From contig CAZHRW010000037.1 of NCBI GenBank assembly GCA_964535025.1, positions 1 through 5,407 on the forward strand: a stretch of 5,407 nucleotides of DNA, given 5' to 3'. This DNA is from JAAYZK01 sp964535025 (GTDB lineage Bacteria > Planctomycetota > Phycisphaerae > SM23-33 > FEN-1343). Within the stretch, counting starts at the first letter, position 1, and each line of letters starts with the position of its first letter. The notes beneath the pieces are model-generated. The model ran no database searches, had not been told where the DNA came from, and saw nothing but the letters and a program-made list of their open reading frames with translations. Made by a program: the position numbers and the translations under genes. Positions 1 to 4,177 of the stretch are shown in pieces.

Positions 1-951
1 AAAGTCGACGTGGTCGCCTCCCAGGCCGGCATGCTCGATGCCTGGATCGACTACAACGCCGACGGCGACTGGACCGACGCCGGCGAGCAGATCTTCGCCG
101 CCGCGCCCGTCAACCCCGGCCTCAATACCCTCACCTTCACCCTGCCGGCCATGGCGCCCGGGCCGGTCCGCGTCAGCTACGCCCGGTTCCGCCTGTCCTC
201 GGCCGGCGGCCTCGCCCCCGGCGGCGCCGCCCCCGACGGCGAGGTCGAGGACTACCGCGTCAAACTGGCCTCCGTCGGCAGCATCTCGGGCACCAAGGTC
301 TGGGACGTCAACGCCGACGGCGCCCTCGACGCCGCCGAGCCCCGCCTGGCCGGGTTTACCGTCTACGCCGACCTCAACAACAACGGCCAACTCGACGTCG
401 GCGAACCGTCCGCCGTGACCAGTAGCACCGGCCAGTACACGCTGGTGAATCTCGCACCCGGTAGCTACACCGTCCGCCAGGTGGCCGACCCGCTCTGGCG
501 GATCACGGCCCCGTCCGGCGGATCGCACACGGTGACGGTCAACAGCGGCCAGTGGGTCTCCGGGATCAACTTCGGCGACTGGATGCTCGGCGACCTGGAC
601 TTCGACCAGGACGTCGACGCCGATGACATCGACCTCGAGGGCGCCGCCATCCAGGGCGGACTGACGGGGTCGCTCTACGACCTCAACGGCGACGGGACCG
701 TCGACGATGACGACCTGACGACGATCGTCGAGGATCTTGTCTTCGTCGGCGGCGACCCGACCGACCGCGGGACGTACTTCGGCGACGCCGACCTGGACGG
801 GGATGTCGACCTCGACGACTTCGCCATCCTCAAGATCAACTTCGGCGTCGGCAGCGGCTGGGCGCAGGGCGATTTCGACGTCGACGGGGATGTCGACCTC
901 GACGACTTCGCCATCCTCAAGACCAACTTCGGCGCCAGCGCGGCGCCTTAG
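1..951 (+). CDS. GEVED / SdrD-B-like / dockerin-repeat secreted protein (3' part, 5' end outside window)
   Basis: The frame is open from the first base, so the start lies upstream; 316 residues are visible, ending at TAG 949-951. Residues 13-88 match a GEVED domain: IDYNADGDW at 16-24 and the diagnostic GEVEDY at 80-85. Residues 92-193 resemble an SdrD B-like/Cna-B domain: GTKVWDVNADG-type opening, an internal Asp/Asn-rich calcium-type loop, then GQYTLVNLAPGSYTV. Residues 197-313 carry four dockerin-type calcium loops (198-209, 227-238, 262-273, 291-302), each with Asp or Asn at positions 1, 3, 5, 9 and 12, arranged as two pairs. Such proteins are typically large, exported and calcium-stabilised in planctomycetes; dockerins classically bind cohesins, but that partner is not shown here. 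The chain ends in GASAAP with no PEP-CTERM motif or hydrophobic anchor. The signal peptide and any catalytic or adhesive N-terminal domains cannot be seen, so specific function is unknown. Confidence 0.9.
   Translation, partial: KVDVVASQAGMLDAWIDYNADGDWTDAGEQIFAAAPVNPGLNTLTFTLPAMAPGPVRVSYARFRLSSAGGLAPGGAAPDGEVEDYRVKLASVGSISGTKVWDVNADGALDAAEPRLAGFTVYADLNNNGQLDVGEPSAVTSSTGQYTLVNLAPGSYTVRQVADPLWRITAPSGGSHTVTVNSGQWVSGINFGDWMLGDLDFDQDVDADDIDLEGAAIQGGLTGSLYDLNGDGTVDDDDLTTIVEDLVFVGGDPTDRGTYFGDADLDGDVDLDDFAILKINFGVGSGWAQGDFDVDGDVDLDDFAILKTNFGASAAP
796..934 (+). repeat. 52-bp direct repeat inside the dockerin region
   Basis: Positions 796-847 and 883-934 are identical except for one base (ATC versus ACC within the AAGAtCAAC/AAGAcCAAC codons). 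The period is 87 bp, exactly 29 codons. They encode the third and fourth calcium loops, each reading DGDVDLDDFAILK. The near identity at third codon positions points to recent duplication or gene conversion rather than protein-level selection alone. Confidence 0.9.
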
Positions 952-971
952 ATCGGTTGACTGTTGAACGT

Positions 972-1040
972 GCCGGGCATCGGGCCCGGCCATGAAGGTA
1001 TAAGCGAGGAACGTATCGGTACCGTCTTGGAGGCCGATAC
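972..1040 (+). other. two stem-loops in the 3' UTR of the dockerin gene
   Basis: First hairpin: GCCGGGC (972-978) pairs with GCCCGGC (984-990), with a 5-nt loop, starting 20 nt after the stop codon; no T-run follows it. Second hairpin: GTATCGG (1013-1019) pairs with CCGATAC (1034-1040), with a 14-nt loop. They lie directly upstream of the terminator hairpin, so the transcript end would contain three consecutive stem-loops. They could be mRNA-stabilising structures or part of a small RNA; pairing is visible but function is inference. Confidence 0.5.
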
Positions 1041-1044
1041 CGCA

Positions 1045-1090
1045 GCCGCCGAGCCGGGCGCTTGCCGCGCCCGGCCCGGCGGCCCTTTTT
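1045..1090 (+). terminator. intrinsic terminator after the dockerin gene
   Basis: Outer stem 1045-1051 pairs with 1077-1083 (7 bp). After one A/C mismatch, the inner stem GCCGGGCG (1053-1060) pairs with CGCCCGGC (1068-1075) around a 7-nt loop. The 15-bp GC-rich hairpin is followed by CC and five T residues (1086-1090). This is a classical rho-independent architecture on the plus strand, about 95 nt after the stop codon. It isolates the dockerin gene from the amidohydrolase gene downstream. Confidence 0.8.
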
Positions 1091-1148
1091 GAGGATGTCC
1101 TCCCATTTCCGTGGTTGGTCGGGGGCTGGTGATGTTGACGACGGAGAT

Positions 1149-1356
1149 AGCCACAAAGACTAAAACGGCAAGAACAGCAACGACACAGCCAGCCACAGAG
1201 GCCACTGAGGTCACAGAGAGAAACGACAACAAGTCTCGTGAATTTAATCTCTCTGTGTTCTCCCGCCTCCGCCAAGGCTTCGGCGTGCAAGCCGTGCCCT
1301 CTGTGGCACAAGCTGTTGCCGTTCTTGCTGTCGCGTTCTTTGTGCCCTTTGTGGCT
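1149..1356. repeat. nested imperfect inverted-repeat element (CCACAGAG/CTCTGTGG type)
   Basis: Three nested perfect arm pairs are visible: AGCCACAAAG 1149-1158 with CTTTGTGGCT 1347-1356; GCCACAGAGG 1192-1201 with CCTCTGTGGC 1298-1307; CACAGAGAG 1212-1220 with CTCTCTGTG 1249-1257. Looser complementarity, such as ACGGCAAGAACAGCAACG against TGTTGCCGTTCTTGCTGT, links them. The right half carries an extra segment (about 1261-1297) that includes the small hairpin CGGC-GTGCAA-GCCG, making the element asymmetric. The base composition is less GC-rich than the flanking genes. From memory, palindromes built on this motif recur between genes in many bacterial genomes and read as spurious Val/Ala/Ser-rich ORFs. 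No transposase is present, so it could be a non-autonomous element. Confidence 0.7.
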
Positions 1357-1414
1357 CTCCTGGCCGTGGCTGTTTGCGGCGACAAAGTGACCACCAAAAC
1401 GGGATGCGCGCCCG

Positions 1415-1443
1415 TTGACGTGATGCGGCCCGCGAGCTATAGA
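1415..1443 (+). promoter_or_regulatory. candidate sigma-70 promoter for the amidohydrolase gene
   Basis: TTGACG at 1415-1420 matches the -35 consensus at 5 of 6 positions. It is followed by a 17-bp spacer and TATAGA at 1438-1443 (4 of 6 of the -10 consensus). Transcription would start near 1450, leaving a very short leader of about 17 nt before the ATG at 1467. It lies just right of the inverted-repeat element and after the upstream terminator, as expected for an independent transcription unit. Planctomycete promoters are poorly known, so this is a sequence match only. Confidence 0.4.
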
Positions 1444-1450
1444 GGGCTGC

Positions 1451-1455
1451 GGGAG
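1451..1455 (+). promoter_or_regulatory. candidate ribosome binding site (GGGAG)
   Basis: GGGAG ends 11 nt before the ATG at 1467. The spacing is slightly long but usable. If transcription starts near 1450 as the promoter suggests, the site would sit at the very 5' end of the mRNA, so either the start point or this site may be misjudged. Confidence 0.4.
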
Positions 1456-1466
1456 CGAATCGGCTC

Positions 1467-3065
1467 ATGAACGAGCACTGGAACGTTTTCGACGCCAACT
1501 GCGTCGTCGGCCGTCACCTCAAGCTTCAGCCGGACGGCTTGCACACCGCCGACGACCTCGCCGGCGAGATGGACCACTTCGGCATCGCCGAGGCCCTGGT
1601 GGTCGACAGCCTCAGCCGCGAGAACCACCCCGCCGACGGCAACGCGCGGATCCTCGACGTCACCGCCGGCCGTCCTCGCCTGCACCCCGCCTGGGCCGCG
1701 CTGCCCCACGCGTCCGCCGACGAGCAGCCGGCCGGCGAGGCGGTCGTCGCCGAGATGCGCCGCCGCCGGGTCGGCGCCGTGTTCCTCTATCCGGCCCAGT
1801 ACAGCTTCACGCTGGCCGACTGGGCGGTCGACCGCTTCTGCGAGCCGCTCGCCGCGGCCGGCGTGCCGGTGGTCGTCAACTACAGCGCCGTCCACCGCGG
1901 CGGCCTCGGCCAGGACCTCACCGACTGGAACGCCGTCGTCGACCTCTGCCGGCGGTGGCCGTCCCTGCCGGTGATCGTCAGCGAGTTCCGCATCCGCTCG
2001 ACCAACCGCACGCTCCAGCGGGCCCTGGACGCCTGCGAGAACCTGCGGATCGAGCTGAGCGGCTGCTGGCTCCACCACTGCATCGAGTTCATCACACGCA
2101 CCTGGGGCGCCGGACGGCTGATCTTCGGGTCCAACTGGCCGGCGCTCGGCCAGGGCCCGACACTGGCGACGCTGACGGCGGCGGACATCAGCGACGACGA
2201 CAAGCGGGCGATCGCCGGGGACACGATGCGCGGGCTGATCGCCTGGTGCGGGCCCGACCACCCGACCGTCGAGCCGCCCCCGCCGGCCGACGACTACGTC
2301 GCGTTCGGCCGCTCCGGACGGCGGCCGCCGGAGATGACCTTCCTCGACAATCACGGCCACCTGGGCGGGCGCAGCGCCTCGTACCACCTGCCCGACTGCG
2401 ACCTCGACGCCATCGTCGCCGAGATGGACCGCCTGGGCACGCGGAAGGTCTGCGCGTTCGCCTTCCCGGGCATCCACAGCGACGAGCGGTTCGGCAACGA
2501 CATCACCGCCGAGGCCGTACGGCGCTACCCGGACCGCTTCGTCGGCTTCGTCACGCTCAACCCCCATCGCGGCGAAGCCGACATGCTCGCCGAGCTCGAG
2601 CGCGGCGCGGCCATGGGCCTGCGCGGGATCAAGCTGATCCCCTTCTACCAGGGCTATCCCGACGAGGGCCCGCTGATCGACGTGCCCTGCCGCTGGGCCC
2701 ACGAGCACCGGTGGATCATCCTCAACCACAACTGGGGCGGTGCGGGGCAGATCGAGCGGCTGGCGTCGACGTACGCCGACGCGTGCTTCTTCACCGGCCA
2801 CGCCACCGACCTGTACGCCGACGTGATGAAGCGGCAGCCGAACCTGTACGTCTGTTCCTGTCCCCTTCACACGCCGCGGGCCTGCGAGCGCCTGGTCGAC
2901 GCGATCGGCGCCGACCGCCTCATGTTCGGCTCGGACCTCCAGGACCTGCCCATCGCCTGGGGCCTCGGCCCGATCCTCTTCGCCCGCCTGCCCGTCGAGC
3001 AGAAACAACTGATCCTGGGCGGCAACCTCGCCCGCGTCCTCGAGCACTACAGCCTGGACGGCTGA
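1467..3065 (+). CDS. tandem two-domain amidohydrolase-2 family protein, N-terminal half lacking metal ligands
   Basis: 532 residues. ATG 1467 is the first start after an in-frame TAG at 1440-1442 and places the first strand (NVFDAN) immediately after Met. Two homologous TIM-barrel halves follow: 1-260 and 290-532, joined by a Pro-rich linker (261-289). The C-terminal half has the full amidohydrolase metal set: HxH in LDNHGHLG (H296, H298), H421 in ILNHNWGG, H445 in FFTGHATD and D490 in LMFGSD, plus GIKL (K389). In the N-terminal half the aligned positions are changed: FDANCV, Y139, E173 and FGSN (N223). It is therefore probably a structural or regulatory half. Family members are metal-dependent hydrolases or decarboxylases related to ACMSD; the substrate cannot be read from sequence. 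No signal peptide or membrane segment is seen, so it is probably cytoplasmic. It is preceded by its own promoter candidate and has no operon partners. Confidence 0.9.
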   Translation: MNEHWNVFDANCVVGRHLKLQPDGLHTADDLAGEMDHFGIAEALVVDSLSRENHPADGNARILDVTAGRPRLHPAWAALPHASADEQPAGEAVVAEMRRRRVGAVFLYPAQYSFTLADWAVDRFCEPLAAAGVPVVVNYSAVHRGGLGQDLTDWNAVVDLCRRWPSLPVIVSEFRIRSTNRTLQRALDACENLRIELSGCWLHHCIEFITRTWGAGRLIFGSNWPALGQGPTLATLTAADISDDDKRAIAGDTMRGLIAWCGPDHPTVEPPPPADDYVAFGRSGRRPPEMTFLDNHGHLGGRSASYHLPDCDLDAIVAEMDRLGTRKVCAFAFPGIHSDERFGNDITAEAVRRYPDRFVGFVTLNPHRGEADMLAELERGAAMGLRGIKLIPFYQGYPDEGPLIDVPCRWAHEHRWIILNHNWGGAGQIERLASTYADACFFTGHATDLYADVMKRQPNLYVCSCPLHTPRACERLVDAIGADRLMFGSDLQDLPIAWGLGPILFARLPVEQKQLILGGNLARVLEHYSLDG

Positions 3066-3179
3066 AGGGGGCCGTCCGTGATGACTAAGCGGCTCATCAG
3101 AGGTGCTGGCGCGGTGAACGGCGGCGCGGGTAGGGCAACTCGGCCGCGTGAAAGTCGGGCACCGTCGCGTGAGCGGTGC

Positions 3180-3278
3180 GGGGCTCATGAACACGGGAAT
3201 CGTTACTGTGCGCTGCAAGTCGGCCACTGGCTCGTGAGCCGTAGGGGGCTGGTGAACACGGGGGCCGTTGCTGTCCGC
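3180..3278 (+). repeat. 34-bp imperfect direct repeat (GGGGCTnnTGAACACGGG)
   Basis: Positions 3180-3213 and 3245-3278 match at 27 of 34 bases with a 65-bp period. The shared core is TGAACACGGG (3188-3197 and 3253-3262), followed by CGTT-CTGT. A small palindrome, GGCT-CGTG-AGCC (3229-3240), lies between the copies. Confidence 0.6.
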
Positions 3279-3359
3279 CCCGGAGGGGCGTTGGAGTTTA
3301 GCCGGGGGCGTCAGCCCCCGGAGAGGGTGTCCCTTATAGACGATGAGCCCCGAAGGGGC
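3276..3359. repeat. REP-like triple hairpin, copy A
   Basis: Three consecutive hairpins: CGCCCC-GGA-GGGGCG (3276-3290), CCGGGGGC-GTCA-GCCCCCGG (3302-3321) and GCCCC-GAA-GGGGC (3347-3359). The 8-bp middle stem recurs exactly at 3517-3536 with a different loop, which is the mark of a repeated palindrome family. Similar motifs recur intergenically in planctomycete genomes as I recall them. The role is unknown; REP-type elements can stabilise mRNA ends or be mobilised by RAYT transposases, and none is encoded here. Confidence 0.65.
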
Positions 3360-3438
3360 GAAGGAACGCGTCGGTACGGTTCGCGCCAGGCGTGTCAAGG
3401 CGACGCGTCGGCGGGCGCCGCCACATGAGGCGAACGGT

Positions 3439-3585
3439 GCCCCGTCCGGCGCACGGGGCTGGTGCCCCGGCAGGAGTCTGTCGCCCTTTCAGGGCTCATC
3501 GGGGGGGGGCCGGGTTCCGGGGGCTGGCGCCCCCGGCCAAAGTCCGGCGCCCCTTCGAGGCTGACCCGGCCGCCCCGGCAGGAGT
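3439..3585. repeat. REP-like hairpin cluster, copy B, bounded by a 14-bp direct repeat
   Basis: Hairpins: GCCCCGT (3439-3445)/ACGGGGC (3453-3459); GCCCT-TTC-AGGGC (3483-3495); CCGGGGGC-TGGC-GCCCCCGG (3517-3536). A wider stem, GGCCGGGT (3508-3515)/ACCCGGCC (3564-3571), encloses the last. GCCCCGGCAGGAGT occurs at 3464-3477 and again at 3572-3585, bracketing the main hairpin. A run of nine G lies at 3501-3509, just before the enclosed hairpin. Confidence 0.65.
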
Positions 3586-3608
3586 GTGCGACATTTGAGA
3601 AAGAGACA

Positions 3609-3633
3609 CCCGACAGGGGGAACCTCCGTCGGG
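3609..3633. repeat. strong isolated hairpin
   Basis: CCCGAC (3609-3614) pairs with GTCGGG (3628-3633). The interior continues as mostly G:C pairs (3616-3619 with 3623-3626, including one G:U) around a tiny loop. No T-run follows on the plus strand, so it is not a standard terminator in that direction. A further 6-bp hairpin, GATGGG (3651-3656)/CCCATC (3667-3672), follows. Confidence 0.5.
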
Positions 3634-3670
3634 GGCCGTGTGGGTGTTACGATGGGTAGCGTTCGCCCCA

Positions 3671-3710
3671 TCGCGTGGGCAGCCTCGCCTCCGGCTCGGC
3701 TGCGCCACGC
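3671..3710 (+). repeat. TCGCGTGGGCA palindromic element, copy 1 (plus orientation)
   Basis: Begins TCGCGTGGGCAG. GCGTGG (3673-3678) pairs with CCACGC (3705-3710), and GCAGCC (3679-3684) pairs with GGCTGC (3698-3703), leaving a single bulged G at 3704. The same bulge position occurs in copy 3. Confidence 0.65.
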
Positions 3711-3717
3711 TTCTACA

Positions 3718-3757
3718 CCACCCTGCGCCACCCGACGCCACCCTGCGCCACCCGACG
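3718..3757 (+). repeat. perfect 20-bp tandem duplication
   Basis: The unit CCACCCTGCGCCACCCGACG occupies 3718-3737 and again 3738-3757 without a mismatch. Each unit contains CTGCGCCACCC, the right arm of the neighbouring palindromic element (compare 3962-3972), so this looks like a tandem duplication of a half-element. Confidence 0.9.
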
Positions 3758-3793
3758 CCGGGACCCGTGATGGTGACATGATGTCCGACCGGC

Positions 3794-3827
3794 GGGTAGA
3801 AGGGTGGGCAACGTGTTGCCCACGCGA
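3794..3827 (-). repeat. TCGCGTGGGCA palindromic element, copy 2 (minus orientation)
   Basis: Reads GGGTAG, a short spacer, then GTGGGCAA (3804-3811), loop CGTG, TTGCCCAC (3816-3823) and GCGA on the plus strand. On the minus strand it begins TCGCGTGGGCAA, matching copies 1 and 3. Confidence 0.7.
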
Positions 3828-3840
3828 ACGGCCACCGACA

Positions 3841-3930
3841 CGCCTCGCCACCGGCTGCGTGCGGCCTTGCGATGGTTCGGCCTCAGCTCGCCTCGCCACC
3901 GGCTGCGTGCGGCCTTTCGGTGGTTCCGCC
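3841..3930 (+). repeat. 42-bp direct repeat, 48-bp period
   Basis: Positions 3841-3882 and 3889-3930 agree at 39 of 42 bases, starting CGCCTCGCCACCGGCTGCGT. The pair fills the space between palindrome copies 2 and 3. It underlies the duplicated RLATGCVRP peptide seen in a spurious reading frame. Confidence 0.9.
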
Positions 3931-3934
3931 GCCC

Positions 3935-3975
3935 TCGCGTGGGCAGGTCGCCTTCGGCGACCTGCGCCACCCTAC
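3935..3975 (+). repeat. TCGCGTGGGCA palindromic element, copy 3 (plus orientation)
   Basis: GTGG (3939-3942) pairs with CCAC (3967-3970) and GCAGGTCGCC (3943-3952) with GGCGACCTGC (3956-3965), with loop TTC and a bulged G at 3966. It ends CCCTAC, the complement of the GTAGGG-like edge of copies 2 and 4. It has the longest uninterrupted stem of the four copies (10 bp). Confidence 0.75.
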
Positions 3976-4004
3976 GGCGGGGCCCGAAAGGGGGACAGGA
4001 CGAC

Positions 4005-4034
4005 GGGTAGGTGGGCAACTCATTGCCCACGCGA
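4005..4034 (-). repeat. TCGCGTGGGCA palindromic element, copy 4 (minus orientation)
   Basis: GGGTAG (4005-4010), GTGGGCAA (4011-4018), loop CTCA, TTGCCCAC (4023-4030), GCGA. The stem is identical to copy 2; only the loop differs. Both copies are followed by AAYGG. Confidence 0.75.
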
Positions 4035-4080
4035 ATGGCTGATTCCCATTTTACCATCGTTCGCCCAGAAGGCACGCGCT

Positions 4081-4115
4081 CGCCATGGCATTCCCCCCAC
4101 ACGCCGCCCATGGCG
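4081..4115. repeat. inverted repeat with CCATGG arms
   Basis: CGCCATGG (4081-4088) and CCATGGCG (4108-4115) are exact reverse complements 19 bases apart. It lies about 60 bp past the stop of the minus-strand gene and could form a hairpin in that transcript, though no T-run follows. Function is unknown. Confidence 0.45.
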
Positions 4116-4177
4116 CAGGATGTGCGAAAACCTCGCTTGGGAACAGTGCGGCCGATGGAGGTGATCCGTCCGACGGG

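Larger units (their letters stand above)
3066..4177. other. 1.1-kb non-coding, repeat-rich region between convergent genes
   Basis: No convincing gene was found between the stops of the amidohydrolase (+) and the PEP-CTERM protein (-). Open frames here read through palindromes and give Arg/Pro/Gly/Ala-rich chains with duplicated motifs such as RLATGCVRP, typical of translated repeats. The individual repeats are listed separately. No T-run terminator was found after either gene; GC-rich hairpins may serve to stop or protect both transcripts. The segment 4035-4080 holds nothing recognisable beyond a short relatively AT-rich patch. Confidence 0.75.

Noticed and set aside
948..1470. Val/Ala-rich frames through the nested inverted repeat, on both strands
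   Set aside because: The hydrophobic-looking peptides arise from reading CTCTGTGG/CCACAGAG repeats; both strands give similar frames because the element is palindromic.
2334..2336. ATG (Met290) as a separate start for the C-terminal amidohydrolase half
   Set aside because: The frame is continuous from 1467 without a stop, and the GGAG before this ATG directly abuts it, so it has no workable spacing. It may be a relic of an ancient gene fusion.
1955..3088. 377-codon plus-strand frame overlapping the amidohydrolase
   Set aside because: It is an out-of-frame shadow giving an Arg/Pro-rich chain without domain features.
1437..3398. 653-codon open frame on the minus strand opposite the amidohydrolase
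   Set aside because: It is antisense to a gene with clear family motifs and runs into the repeat region; its Val/Gly/Asp/Ala-rich product shows no recognisable domain. Long antisense frames are expected in GC-rich DNA with biased third positions.
3660..4034. CRISPR array
   Set aside because: The repeats are palindromes of varying size in alternating orientation, with related rather than unique sequences between them. There are no regular spacers and no cas genes.
3078..4164. several 65-192 codon frames in the intergenic region (for example 3078-3428, 3586-4164, 3489-3899)
   Set aside because: They are translations of palindromes and direct repeats, rich in Arg, Pro and Gly with duplicated peptides. 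No ribosome binding sites or known domains support them.
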